Position numbers and translations under genes: made by a program
The notes under the pieces: model-generated
What the model was told of the DNA's origin: nothing
What the model saw: only the letters and a program-made list of their open reading frames with translations
Database searches by the model: none
Shown here: positions 43,394-58,376 of the stretch, piece by piece
Numbering within the stretch: the first letter of the stretch is position 1
How the letters are laid out: every line of letters begins with the position of its first letter
Assembly: GCA_019915135.1 (NCBI GenBank)
Contig: JAHLMK010000011.1
Location: 1,550,001-1,614,000 of the forward strand
Length of the DNA: 64,000 bases
Direction: 5' to 3'
From: Strobilurus pachycystidiatus
Taxonomy: Eukaryota > Basidiomycota > Agaricomycetes > Agaricales > Physalacriaceae

Positions 43394-43503
43394 AACGCAA
43401 ACCTGGCGAGGTTAGTACGGCATATTATTACTGGCGAGTAACGCAAACCTGGCGAGGTTAGTACAGCACGCTACTGGCGAGGAACGCACATAGCCTGGCG
43501 AAA
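43394..43503 (+). repeat. Tandem repeat, period about 46 bp
   Basis: AACGCAAACCTGGCGAGG, then TTAGTAC and TACTGGCGAG, begins at 43394 and again at 43440. A shortened third copy starts at 43483. Confidence 0.75.
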
Positions 43504-43836
43504 GATTGAAGTGCTGTCTGTATGAGCGATTCCCGAGTCTGCGCTACCTCATCCGGGCGCATCCAGCGCAAATCTAACTCAAGTCGTTCGATCTTCGTTG
43601 CAGCCCTTTCATGCTCATTCTGACTGATTTCTATGTGATATGAACTCTTCCCATTCCCCCGCACTGCTGTAGACCGCCCGCCTGTCGTTCCCGACGCCCT
43701 TTTGACGGGACTTCCTTTTACGGCAAGATATGTCATTGTGAACTTGTCATATAAGAGCTTCCCCGTAATTTCCTGCGTCTCAGCAAGGATCAGCATCACT
43801 ATTTTCGTGGATGCTATCTTCAGTGCAGGGCCATAT
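43458..43836 (-). pseudogene. Possible gene remnant
   Basis: An open frame of about 120 codons on the minus strand looks protein-like (LAETQEITGKLLYDKFTMTY; ATKIERLELDLRWMRPDEVA) but has no clear start and runs into the tandem repeat at its 3' end. No family is recognised. Confidence 0.3.
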
Positions 43837-44040
43837 CGAGGGAGCCAAGTCCTTTGGCCGACACTTGACTGGGAGCTACCTTCTTCCTGTACGTGGTCCC
43901 ATCAGTTGGCGCTATAGTTGCACCAGGTATCAACGACTCAAGAGGTCCGACCCAGAAGTTGGGTCTCTATCCGAGCAACAACACTTACATGATTTCTAAC
44001 GAAGCGTGATATATTAATTCTGATATACTTCAAAACCTAA

Positions 44041-44851
44041 GAGCCTGTTCGGCACCCGGATCCCACTGGGATCCGCTGCCGGATCCGCCGTAGGGCTGTG
44101 CTGGGATCCATCTCGGTGTCCGGTCCGACTACGTGCGGAGAACCTCCCTCCTCTTCAACTTGCTTTGCACAATGTCCAGCCCTCCTGGCTGTCAAGTAGA
44201 GCAAAGTATATGTATCTATTGGTATATGAAATAATTTAAGACCGTTCAAGGATTGAAATTGAGCAGATCTGAGCTACAAATAGCCCGAAGAACTACCAAG
44301 TATTTGGGAGTAAATATTCACCCTGTAGATGTGTGTTTATCTTTCAAGCTATGAGATTGGTTTGTTATAGCATTGTGATTTGTCTGTAGGTACGTAGGAT
44401 GCTGTGTCTAGTGCCTGGCAAGTTGTAACGGGGCAGAATGCCAGTCATATCAATTCACCAGATTACCGTTATACGCTGCCTTAGAAGACAGTATTGCCCA
44501 AAACGGGGGTTGCTTAATAATGGCATGGGGCTATATCATACTGCTTGAGCCACCCACAATGCCTTTTGTCATGCCAGTAGAGTTGCAAAGACACAAGGCT
44601 CTTGCATCGGTTGTATCACGCAATATGATGATATAGCTGACACAGGCCACCCTCGGATAGATCCAAAAAGCAAGAAATTACCATCACACATTCAATCTAC
44701 AGCTCGTTAGATGCAGTACTACTACACGGACTGCTTGGAACATGTTTTCTCGATGGGAGGTTCTCCGCACGTAGTCGGACCGGACACCGAGATGGATCCC
44801 ACGGCGGATCCGGCAGCGGATCCCAGTGGGATCCGGGTGCCGAACAGGCTC
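44041..44851. mobile_element. Harbinger-like MITE, 811 bp
   Basis: Terminal inverted repeats start GAGCCTGTTCGGCACCCGG. The first 51 bp (44041-44091) match the reverse complement of the other end perfectly. After an 11-bp insertion on the left side the match continues for about 46 bp (44103-44148 against 44755-44800). TAA flanks both sides (44038-44040, 44852-44854), the 3-bp duplication typical of PIF/Harbinger elements. There is no transposase inside, so it is non-autonomous. The ends also contain GGATCCCACTGGGATCC, an internal palindrome. Confidence 0.85.
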
Positions 44852-44854
44852 TAA

Positions 44855-45510
44855 AGATACACCCCCATGATTCCACCTTTGGTTTTATTCTACCTTTTTG
44901 TTCGACCCTCTCTTGACGCCTCTGGCTTGTGGAGAGTTCTACCGCGGCGCTCCCTGGAGTGACCGTGAGCTCGGCTCTCTGCGCGGTCTTTGGTATGAGT
45001 GTGACTTGCTTCGGCGAGTTGCACGCCCGGCGTTCAGAGTTGGACCCATGCCGGTGTCCTGATCCTGATCCTGATCCAATAAGGACACCCGTAAGGGGAC
45101 GCCAGATTCGTTCTTTTCTACGCATGAGTGTCCGGATGAAGTGAGTTAGTTTCACGCTGACCTCTGGCCTTTAGTCTGACGGTTTTCAGCCCTTCAAGAG
45201 TATTGATATATTCAGGAGAGTCGGTTCATAAGGGATCTCATTCGCTAACCTCTCCGTTGCGGTTATCATCTGGCTCCAGTCTGGTGTGGCCTGGGCGCTC
45301 GGCTTCCGTTTCGACTATCCCAAAACGACGAAAGTGGGCCTCCCTGTGTTCGGCCTTGCTGACTTCACCCTACTTTCTGCTGACCCATAAACAATACAAG
45401 AATCAGTCAGCTTGCAAATGCAATGATTCAGCAGGAATCATCCGCGCGATGCTGTATAATTGGGTTTGTATTCCTGGTCCACCAGATACCCAGATCCCAA
45501 CTCTCCATTC
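44855..45510. other. Spacer before the first chromosomal gene
   Basis: No gene is supported. It includes the promoter region of the gene at 45511 and a short GATCCTGATCC repeat near 45060. Confidence 0.4.
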
Positions 45511-46847
<1,337 letters not shown>

Positions 46848-47332
46848 ATAGCCCATTGGAGCGGATTAGATACCTGGGAAGCACAATGGAACGCAGTGAC
46901 CGCCTCCGACTCGTCTTTGTTCATACACCTTTTAGTCTTCAATTGACCGAGTTGAATAACAAGAAAATCTGGAAGACGGCGGTGAGAGAAAACAATCTCC
47001 GAGGAGACTGACACCGTAAACGACAACAACGCTACGCACGTAGAAAACGGGATGTAGGTTGTATCGTCGACAGGGAACAAAATATGTTGAGTGTGCAAGG
47101 GAGTGTAAGGTACGCCCAACGTCCGTGAGCATGATATAGTAGTGTGCATAGATAATTATCAAGGATGGAAGCAATGGATGATACATGTAGTAGCTATGAT
47201 ATGAGTAAAAATGCGTCGTAGTAGTGTAGCGGTATATCAAGTGTGGGAATACAACCAATGGGACAACAGCAGTGCGTGAGTATGACAAAAAGAGGATGAC
47301 GGTGATGATGAGGCGCCCCAAGTCCGTAGGGG
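46848..47332. other. Spacer between convergent genes
   Basis: AT-rich 3' flanking DNA between the oxidoreductase and the hydrolase; no gene seen. Confidence 0.45.
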
Positions 47333-48661
47333 TCATGACGATAAGAAAGTTTGCATCTCATCGAGCACCAGCTCGGGATGGCTGATCGTAAGGTCGTGTC
47401 CACCGTCGGGAACGGTAACGAGGTGGTGCTCTGCGCCCTTGGGGAGAAGCGCGGCGATTTGTGACGCATGTTTATAGGCAACGACTGTGTCCTTCGTCCC
47501 ATGTATTATGAGCACTTTACGTCCGTTGAACGAAGGTGACGCGAAGGTGGCCCGGAGACCGCGAATGGGGCCATGTCGTAAAGAAGAGCCAATAGCAGCG
47601 TTGAAACCTGGTAGATGCGCAGACTGGATTCGAACGATTTCTTGAAGCGGGTCGGAGGATGGGGGAGAACCGTCCGTGAGAGTTTGTATGAATTTCTGAA
47701 TGAGAGTCAGCTAGAAGGGATAAAGGCAAAAGAGGAACGCACTCGGACAGGTGCACTAGACGTAACGGTTTGCAAGATTGGAGCAGACATGAACCTCAAG
47801 GTCTTTGGCAGGTCACTAGTCTAGTTCACGCTCGTCAATAAATGTCATGTATGACCTCGTTGGGAACATACCTCCATGAGACCGGTTGAAGATATAAGAA
47901 CGACTCTGTCATCGACTAGCTGGGGAAAGTCGGCCATGAAGGCGCTTGCGACGGCCCCACCCTATGCGTTTGTCAGCCTACCCTTGAAAAGACATGGTGG
48001 TGGCAGCGTACCATGGAAACACCAGCGACAATGGCCTTCTCCCATCCAATGTGTTGGACAAGTAATGCGAGTTGAGTTGAGAAGAGCCGGGCATCGTAGG
48101 TCGTATCTGGAGCATCCGAGTAGCCGCGCCCGTACAAGTCTGCTGCTAATGAGTACAGAACAACGTGTTTTCGGAATGGCGCACCATATAAGAGCACACG
48201 ATATCCCTGGTTGGCCAGCTCCGGCGCTATATCTTTCCATATGAGAGATGGGATTGACAGGCCGTGGATGAGGATAATCTGACGCCGGACATCAGTCATA
48301 CAATCGCCCACTCTACACGACCACGCACCGTCTTGCCCGATTCGGGTCCCAGAAGCCAGTAGCGCACCTGTTATAAGGGAAATTTAGAATTAGGGAAGGA
48401 CTACCGCATCGCTGCAAATCACGCCACACGCACCCTTCCATACGGAAAATCAACATAGGCCCCGCCAGGGTAATAATCCTCCGGGTATATCTCCCACGAT
48501 TTGCATGTCTTCGGAAGGCTTGCGAGAGATGGATAGAGATAGAGTGGCGATGGCGGGCTGGGGAACGCCGCGAGGAGGTAGATGCTGAGCAGGAGCGGCG
48601 GGACGACGAGTAAGGTGTATGCGAGACAGTGGAACGGGTGCCGCGGCATCGTCGCCTTCAC
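47333..48661 (-). CDS. Membrane-anchored alpha/beta hydrolase
   Basis: A serine hydrolase of unknown substrate. The start at 48661 (MKATMPRHPF) leads into a hydrophobic segment (CLAYTLLVVPPLLLSIYLLA), a signal anchor that places the catalytic part in the lumen or outside. Seven introns or so. The fold shows IILIHGLSIPSLIWKDIA (oxyanion HG), DLYGRGYSDAPD, the nucleophile elbow GVSMGG (Ser), IIHGTKDTVV (acid Asp) and DGGHDLTISHPE (His), the full catalytic triad. The stop is at 47333-47335. Similar proteins include epoxide-hydrolase-like and lipase-like enzymes; I cannot choose between them. Confidence 0.85.
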
Positions 48662-49565
48662 TCCTCGATGACGGCTAGGCGCTTAGGAGGCAGTTTGGTC
48701 GTGATAGTGGCGTATGAACGAGCCAGCTTGGGAGATGGTGGGTGCACGGTATCAAGTCACAAAAACGCGTGATGAAAATTATTCAAATCAAGAATTTGCT
48801 GCCGCTCGGTAAACCGGTAACTGCCGAGGCTCCATGGTCTCGCTCTTTGTTCCATGCTCCATCCAGGATCCATCCGAATTACGGGTCTTGGCATTTTCAG
48901 ACTTGCACAGTGATTTATCTCTGTTATTCTGTGTCTTAGACAGGGGTCCGTGCGCACCTTGTCCGACCTCGTTCACACGTCGAATGATTGCCATCGATGC
49001 CGACATCCCCATTCCCCCAAACTTCCCAGTGACCTACGTATGACCGCTAGCGTCACGGTTCAGCGTACGGTCTGTACTTATCTGAATGCAACGCTTCAAC
49101 GTGCCCCCATCACAGGAATCTGTACAATCGTATCACGAAGTAATGGCAGTCCAGAGGAGAAGGGATGTGAGACGTGACCCTCAAATGTTACTTGGCTGAT
49201 TTTTCATCACTTTCAGGCATCGTTTATAGCTCACTAGCCTCATTGCTGGACACGATCCAGAGTCAAATCAAATTTACGGCCCCATGCATATTGGTATCAC
49301 TCCGCGAATGCGATGTATATCTGACCGCTGGGTTCATTTCGTCAGCGCACATTTTACGATAAAGCTTGGACATGGGTTTACTGGATTCCAATTTCTTTCG
49401 GGCACGCACGCTACCCATAAATCAGCATCCATGTCAGGAATCACTCGGCAACCATTATGAGTATCTTACGGTATTTAAGTTAGCAGAGGCTGCCGAAAAG
49501 CAAAGAGTTGACGACAAGAACCATGATCACCAGAGGAAACATGTGAATCTTAGCCTCCGTCCGAC
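48662..49565. other. Intergenic region
   Basis: No supported gene; it holds the promoter of the hydrolase and the 3' flank of the SET gene. Confidence 0.45.
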
Positions 49566-51062
49566 TCAGACTCTATCAAATCTCCCAAGCTTCCTCCTCG
49601 GCATCATTCCCGCTTGCACATGGACTGGATTCCGCACCGGGTTCATGTAGATGTTCTTCATCTGAATGGTATGATCGCTATCTTCCCCAAACTCGTCTCT
49701 CCGATTCTCATATGCGATTCTTGCCCAATCCCTTGTCGCCTCCCAATCAGAAAACATCGCGCAAAACCCGGCAGCTTCTCCTGCAAAGTCGTCTATGTCC
49801 ATATAAAACTTCTCCGCCCGAAAAAGTTCAATCGCACGAGAGAAAAGACGGAGTGTCACTTGCGGGTTTGGGTTCAAGATAGTGGGAATGGTGTTCCAGA
49901 TGTCGAGAAGCTCCCTTCGACGCTCGTCGCTCCTCTCGATGATGTCGGGGACCGAGGTGCACAGCTCACAGCTGCAGTCGAAGCCGCGGTCACGGAGGAG
50001 TCTCGCACGCCGTTCATCGCGTGTGCTACCATAGTTGTTCCGCCCCATGATGTACGACACTAAAATCTCGTCTCCTTCCCCGATGTCTGTCAAAACAATG
50101 ATCCTCTGTCGCCCGGATTTGGCGTGCCAGTTGTAGCGTGCGTTGGGGAGACATGAGTGGTTGAATTGGCTTGCGACATTGCATAAACCACCGCCGGAAA
50201 AGGCGTTGGTAGCATATATCCCGTCGAGAACATCGCGATCAGGGAACGAATTTCGCATGGAAAGGACTGTGAGGAGACAAGAGGGTTTCAGTCGTGATAC
50301 ACCTTGGATAAGTTGGAATAGCATCGGACCATCGTCCTCAGCGGGGAAGTTGAGAATCGGTTTCTCGGCGAGAATCAGTTCGCCGCGATGTAGAGGCTTC
50401 GTGGAAAATATGCCTTTACCGCGATCAGGCCGAGAGTCACAAATTACGAAAGGAAAAGATGGATTTTCGAGAGGGTGGGATTGTTCATCGGCCGGTTGCC
50501 CGCTGGCGGGAGGTGGATTGGACGCTACCGCGTGCAAGCGTGCAGTAACCTCTGCAATATCTGCCTGGTCACCACCGGCTTCCAGATAGGTTGTAACATC
50601 TGACATCGTATGGGTCAGCAATTTGCGCGGAAATGTCATTAATGTAAGCTTCACCATGCTGAGCATCTTTGGCGTTTCCACGAGACGCGTGCGCAAGCGC
50701 GCGCCGATAGAGAGCTTTTCTACGATGAACGGGATCTGGAGACGATGAAAATACGCTGCTTGCATCCGCGATTGCTTCGGTCCATCTGTAAAGTCATGGA
50801 ATCAAGATCCTTGGACTCACGCCTTCGATCGTGATCAGCGCACCTCTCAAGTTTTAGATATGCAAAAGATCGATTCAGCACGTAGACGAGGTTCTGCGGA
50901 TCCAAGCGGGCGGCATGGGTGTAGAGCGCCACGGATGTGCTGAAATCCTTATACTTAAACGCTTCGTTTCCCTGTGAGGGTTCGGCGAGCTGGACCAAAG
51001 AATTGAACTGTACGGACCTTCTCCTTGATGAGTTGGAGAGTATGGGGCCTGGTCGCAGTCAT
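49566..51062 (-). CDS. TPR-SET domain protein, probable lysine methyltransferase
   Basis: ATG 51060-51062 gives MTATRPHTLQLIKEK. Four exons. The second supplies a TPR (GNEAFKYKDFSTSVALYTHA, LNRSFAYLKLER), the third its continuation (WTEAIADASSVFSSSPDPVH, YRRALAHASRGNAKDAQH), and the last the SET region. A 55-bp intron (GTGAAGCTTA to GATGTCAG, about 50607-50661) links the third and last exons in frame. SET features: DRGKGIFSTKPLHRGELILA, QFNHSCLPNARYNW (cofactor-binding NHS), EILVSYI, and a post-SET CSCELC. About 430 residues. It resembles SMYD-type fungal proteins but I see no MYND finger. The substrate, histone or other, is unknown. Confidence 0.87.
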
Positions 51063-51340
51063 GGTGGTGGTTAGAGACGAAGGATGTTGTGCGCTTAACT
51101 GAGTTCCATATAAGCGCCGGCTCGTGGGGAGCCTCATGGGCGAAGAGGCGGCAAATCGCGTAAGCTGTGGCGTGTGTCTTTACCCCGCCTCCGCATCGCG
51201 TCTTCAATTTCAAGTTGTTTACTTGTCAGCGGGTCGCTAATCAGGGACCTGAAGTTCAGAAGAACCGTCATTGTCTGACTAGGAACATTTTCATGCATGC
51301 TAGGCAGCGAACCATTTATTGATGTGATTAGTGATCTACG

Positions 51341-52683
<1,343 letters not shown>

Positions 52684-54408
52684 CTGAGGAGAAGTTGTCG
52701 TATGTAGATCAATGGAGAGACAACAGCGGGGCAGGAAACCTCTTGTATCTTGTATCCAGAGTACAGCGCTGAATCAGTGAGTGAGTCAGCCTATTGATAT
52801 GCTGAGTACTTGTCAGCCAGTTCGGACAGGTTAAACGAAAATGTGGAATCTGGGCCTGCCCACTGGCAGTTGATTGGATTCGAGAATGCGTAGACTGACC
52901 TCTCGCTGACAGTGAAGAACCGTGGATGTCCGTGATTTCCGGTCATTATCGAGACGTTACTTAGCAAGCGTAGGCCGGGCGGACAGAGGCAACCGTTCAT
53001 GAGGTGGCTGTCTAGGCTTACGCCCTTATCTCAAAATCAATCACACCTTTAACCCGAACCACCGAAGGATATGCTAGATCCACGGTCTTTCCCTTCGGGA
53101 ACACCGGCAAGGACAATCTTGCGTACCGCTGCTCGCTGTAAGTGAACACGCTTCGCGGTCCTTGGGTTTACTCAGCGAAAGATCATTTCAATCCCAACAT
53201 CCTCGATCCCGTTCTTCCCATACGCCGAAGCGATTATCGCCGATGAACCGTTCTTGGGTTGACGCTAAAGGAGATGAGGGACTGAAGCAAAGAAACATTG
53301 TCGCTTTTGTGTGATCTCCTGTGCACTCAACGTGATTCAGAAATCCTTCGAGACTTGCGTCGACCAACACGACTGTAGCATGGACGCAAACATCAGGCTT
53401 CAATGATTCGTGCTGGCTGGCCACCTACTCCGGATGTTCGTTCCGGCCAGAGTGGTGATGCGAAATAAGAGGGAGGAAGACGAGGAAGGAAGCTGAAGGT
53501 CTGGATGCGAGGCGATGTAACACACCAAGTTCGAAGTCCTAGAGCGAAGTGAAGGGATGAGACTCTTGATCGGATGAATACGGGGAAGAGAAGGATAACG
53601 AGGATGCAGGGTAGTGTTAATCCGCTGACTTCCATGTATGTAGCAGGCAGCGACATGAGGTGTCATGGCGCCACCTGCGCCACATGATTTTGATGATCCT
53701 GGAGGCGGAAAATGAAACAGACGCGAGCCAGTTGAGATAGCCAATTCCTAAAAAGCTTGAACTAGTGTCTTCCAGGTATGTAAGCGAAAAAAAAGGATCA
53801 AAGCAGAGATAGTCGAGATAAGTGACTGATCTTAAGGGCGGGAGCCCGAGCTGGCCTTAGTTCAAAGTTAAGCAGAATCGTTTGAGCCTAGCACCTAATG
53901 AGCCAATGGATTCATCATCCCAGTCTGGCCCACGTACCTTTCCACAGCGAGCAGCTCGAAAAGTAGTCCTTGTGAGGCACGTCAATTTGTAAGACGCAGA
54001 AAACGAATCCGAAAGGAGGCAGACGCTGGAAACACCGTATCCGATAGCCGCACTAATGGTTTCTTCGAGTGGACCGGACTCGTGAGGGACCTTGACACAT
54101 GAACGTCGGAGCCCAGGTCCGATTCATAGCCTGGACTAGCAGCCTAACAACGGTCGGTTTGGCGAGTTAAGGCTCTGCAGCAATGAACTTGGCAAGCCCG
54201 GCGACATTTCGTCGCATAAGGCAAAAGTAACTTATGAATAGAACGCATTTGGAAGTCAGAATGGAAGTAAGCAACCTCCCAACGGAAGAGGTTCCGACCT
54301 TCTTAAGAACTTGCGAGTAGTGACCACATCCCGTGGAAACAGCGACTACTTTCCAGGTCCAAATGTTGTACAAATTTCATTGATGAGTAGTGCCTCTTTC
54401 TAATCGAT
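52684..54408. other. Intergenic region with a faint 5S rRNA-like stretch
   Basis: No supported gene. At about 53850-53895 the sequence TTCAAAGTTAAGCAGA and GCCTAGCACC resemble the internal promoter region of 5S rRNA, but the flanks do not fold as 5S. Confidence 0.3.
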
Positions 54409-55168
54409 CTAAGCGAAAGCCTTGGAGACAACACCGTAGAATTGCTTGCCCTGGGCAGTGGCAATTTCCAGCTCGAGGGCAGAGGGCTGGCGCGCGCCAG
54501 TTGGTCCGGCCAAGGTTCCAGCACCCCAGGGAGAACCTGCAGAAGTTGTCAGACGAAGGATGACGCAGATAGAGAAACCGTAATTTACCACCGTGAGCTT
54601 CGTCCAGGTTGGTGAGCTGACCAAAGGTTTGGGAGTATCCGAGAGGGACGTAGACGATGCCGTGGTGCGCAAAGGTAGACATGGAAGCAATGGCGGTCGA
54701 CTCCTGGCCGCCTCCGAGACCGGCAGTGGAGATGAAGACACCGGCGTACTTGCCGGCGAGACCGCCACTAGCCCAGAGCTTGCCAGTGGTGTCCCAGAAC
54801 GCTTTCCACTGTCCGGGGAAATTGCCGTAACGCGTCGGGATACCAATGAGGAAAGCGTCAAAGGTGCCGAGGGTGGCAGCGTCGATGATGGGGTAGTCAG
54901 GCTTGGGGGGCGCGTGCATGGCGGTGAGCACGGACTCGGGAAGGGTTTCGGGGATCCTGTCAGCGGTTAGCGCGATGGCGGAGGAGGCAAGGCTGAACGA
55001 CGTACTGGTAGATCGTGGCAGCACCGCCGGCAGCTTCGATGCCCTTCTTTTCAGCCTCGGCCACTAAGAAAATAGATCAGTCGTCGGCGACAACAGCGAG
55101 CAGAGGCACGTACAGGCGGCAATGTGGCCGTACATGGAGTAGATGACGATAGCGACTTTGGGGGCCAT
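54409..55168 (-). CDS. NAD(P)H:quinone oxidoreductase, flavodoxin-like (WrbA/Pst2 type)
   Basis: An FMN enzyme that reduces quinones by two electrons, protecting against redox cycling. ATG 55166-55168 ([18 protein letters not shown]) gives the phosphate-binding loop. Short exons follow across introns near 55065-55113 and 54957-55005 ([18 protein letters not shown], then [10 protein letters not shown]). The core has [38 protein letters not shown] and [14 protein letters not shown]; the last exon gives [20 protein letters not shown] and ends VVSKAFA. All expected WrbA-family blocks are present, at a normal length of about 200 residues. Confidence 0.94.
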
Positions 55169-57678
55169 GGCGGGAGATGGGTGGTGGTGGTGGAAGGAAG
55201 AGGTCGATCTGATATCGCCTGCTGGTCGCGACCGCCTTATATGCCACCGTGGCGTGAATCTCTTGCCTTATCGAGCCCATCGACAAACAGGAACAGGCGT
55301 TTGTGAGACGCGGTGGGCGAAAGAATCCCGAAGGGGAGAGATTCGCCTCTGATTGCTGACTCAGCGGCATCATTTTTGCAAATGTCTATCGGGGACTTTG
55401 TGGGTCCTCGCTTTTCGAGATGTTTCTTCCCATGGTACCCAACGATAACCGATTTTCGCGTCTCTCCCCAGTTCATTTGCTGCATCAGCGAGGCGTTCAG
55501 TCAGCAAGTTTTCTGTCAGCGAGTTTCCTGTCAGCAAGTCACTCAAGCCACCGTCAGCATCATTTGTATTGTTCTTTCTATTCTGAGCGGCGTCGAGAAT
55601 TTCTCGTGGCAGCTGGCTCGCCATGTTGGGAGTGGATACCGAGATATGCCGTCCTTGGGCTCAATTTACGGGCGTTCAATTTGAGAACCTCTTCACTCCT
55701 AGCATGCAAGGACTCTCGAAACGTCGTGGAAGGTTAGCAATTATAGCAAATGCGCCACTTCCCTTTCGATCAACCGATCATCGTATTTGCGAATAGAAAT
55801 CGGCATGATCCGAAATGCGAACAAGGCCCAAGGAACCGGTGTATCAGAGCCGGTTCCGAACACCTCAGTAAAGATGTCAAGGCAATGGTGGTGCCCGGTG
55901 GAGATGCGGCAAAAGTTGTGGATGTGTAGGTGTGACCGTGGCTGCTTTTGTATAGTGTCCATGGTTTGTGGCATACCGTCTATGTACCAGAATTTGTACT
56001 ACATTTTGAGATACTACGCTACGCACTCGGCGGCACTCCTTGTGATATGTTGTTCGGCGTGTCAAGCGCAACTGCTCTCATGTGGAGACGCATCCCATCA
56101 GAAATGAGAGCATGTTCTCTGGGGGCGTGGAGAAGTTTGAGATCACATTTTACCGCCACATGGTAGTGTAACTCCTCCATCCTTTCCGCAAACGACTCGA
56201 CATCCTGCCGACGTGTTTGCAGCAAGTCAACTAGCTTTCTGCGCTTCATACGGCCAATGGGGTATGGTGATCTGTATGAACAACCTAGCCATGGGTAGTA
56301 GGGATTTCCATGGGCGTCGTATACGCCCGTCAGACGAAATGAGTTAAGACGGGGCAGAAGATATCGATGAGACAGAATCGTCACTTTGGCGATCAAGCTT
56401 CAAGTGTAAGGCACTCGGTGTAGTCGGAGTTCAGGAACATATATCAAGAGCATTGAGATTGGATGTTATCCAAAGGGTCGTCACTGAAGAACAGTTACCT
56501 GAGGCACGACGCGTCAAACTCACCGCGACGAAGCGCAGAGAAGTGATGGTTTGCGCCTAGTTAGAGGAGAGTTTCATTTACATAAGATAGCTGAGGAATC
56601 GATGCCAGTCCATTGGAATATACAGCCACCGCATCTACCGATCATGAAATGATGTTAGAGGCGAACGCCACATATGATAGGTCTAGAACCACGCGGTAGA
56701 TTGAGATTTGGTGCGCTGGAGAATGCACCTCCACGGCCCGTAGAAGCCGTTTTGAGCACATTGACCCCATGATTATCGATTATCACTGAGGCGGCCATCA
56801 CATACTCGAGCACGAGTTTTAGTCACTAGCTGCCAGTGATCACCAGAACCAATGCATATCACAGTCCCATCTACCAAAAACGATGATTGTCCGTTCACAA
56901 AGTTCGACAGAGATAGATTGGAGATAGCCATAGGATCCGGACGATAAGATGGGGACAGTTCCTCGTCCTATTCGACAGACTCATGACTTGAATATCACAC
57001 ACAGGCAAGAGGAAATCAAATCTCCTGATCAGATCAGCAAGACAAGAAATTGAACCAGCGATCGGAAGAACGACATGAGAGGCCCAGCATCGTGCCAAGA
57101 GAACATGAGGTCGAAGTCTGGCTCGGAGTGGCGGTAGGCGATCTGAAAGCAGAGGAAAACGAATGATGCCGGAGAATGATATAGGTGGGTAGGTAGGCAG
57201 ACGACGGCGGGGAATATATCGCGCGTGGCTGAAACTGATCCGGGGCGGTGGTCAGCGCCAGGCAACGGAGAGCTTCGTGGTGGTGGCCCGCAATTTACCA
57301 TGACGCGACCACGTGGCGCACCTTCCCCTTGATTTGGTCCGTTGGTTGTAGTAACGTACCGACGGACCAGACGCGTGTGCGCTGAGGCGACAGCATTGGA
57401 GGCTAAGAACCCTAGCTATAAGTCGAGTATTCCAACAAAAAACTTCTCTGGCCGAATGCGCCAGAGTCCAGAATATGATACAGGGTGAAATGTCTGGTGT
57501 ACAAGCAAAATGAGTATCTATGTCTATGGTGCGTGCAAAGATTAAATAAGGGGCGTCAGAGAAGGAACAAGATGTATGTAAGGTAGATGGTTGTTTCTAG
57601 CAAAGCAGTAATGCGAGACGGAAGAAGATCGAATTGTACAGTCGGTATCAGATCAAGTAAATGGGCCAGATGATTGGT
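55169..57678. other. Long intergenic region
   Basis: 2.5 kb without a gene I can support. Short open frames on both strands lack splice-consistent structure. A CAGCAAGTTTTCTGTCAGCGAGTTTCC-like short repeat (GTTTYCTGTCAGC) occurs at about 55500-55545. Confidence 0.4.
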
Positions 57679-58376
57679 TCAGTCGTCCCAACTGCGCGAG
57701 AGGGAGCCGACGGCCAAGCTAAGATCGTGGACCGCTCTCTACACGGAATGTCAGATACGTACACGAGCGTGGCAATGGACTCGCCTTGGTGTCCTCATCT
57801 GATGCATGCAGCGGGGCATCAAGATCCTCGATGTTGACCATTCGTGCAGATAGAGCCATACTGGGTGTCCGCGGAGCACGCTCAACGGATCGATATGAGC
57901 GCGAACTGGAGCGCGAGCCGGCACGGAGGGAGTCGATGTCGGGAAAGTGGTGTTCTGGGTAAGCGTGCGCGATCGACCTGCCGTCGACAGGATCGTAGTA
58001 ATCGCCACTGGAGGAGTCGCCATAGCCGGAGTGGGATGGGCCGCCGAGGACATTGACGTTCACCATTCGTCTGCGAGGAAGAAGAAAACGCAATGAGGAT
58101 AGAGCGGAAGCATGATCCCACACGTAACACACCCTTCCTTTGCACGCACTATCGTCCCGAGCCGGCCTTGGTATTTGGCATAGTCCAACGCAGTCGTCGG
58201 AAGTCTGTTTACGTGCAAGATGTCGATAGAGCAACAGGGAACGCGAAGATAAACACGCACGGAGACTCTTCCTCCAGCGTCGGCGGTATGAGTCGCGAAT
58301 TCTCGTCAATCTCCTCGCGCGCACTGTCCTCGGGGCTGCCCGCACAGCACAGGAAGGATCGACAAGCAAGCATCAT
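57679..58376 (-). CDS. LAMTOR1/Meh1-like late endosomal/lysosomal adaptor
   Basis: Probable lipid-anchored scaffold of the Ragulator/EGO complex that tethers Rag GTPases for TORC1 signalling at the vacuole or lysosome. ATG 58374-58376 (MMLACRSFLCCAGS) has N-terminal cysteines suited to palmitoylation. Then NSRLIPPTLEEES and, after an intron, ALDYAKYQGRLGTIVRAKEG, matching the R-LL and helix-1 pattern of LAMTOR1. Next is GRMVNVNVLGGPSHSGYGDS. A last intron of 46 bp leads to SLAVGSLSRSWDD with the stop at 57679-57681. The middle is Ser/Tyr-rich and disordered. About 180 residues. The call rests on the N-terminal pattern, so it is moderate. Confidence 0.6.

Noticed and set aside
49614..50063. 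Plus-strand frames opposite the SET gene
   Set aside because: Antisense shadows of a clear SET domain coding exon.
53830..53930. 5S rRNA-like stretch
   Set aside because: Only about 30 bases resemble the 5S internal promoter region; the outer stems are missing. It could be a SINE relic but is too weak to call.
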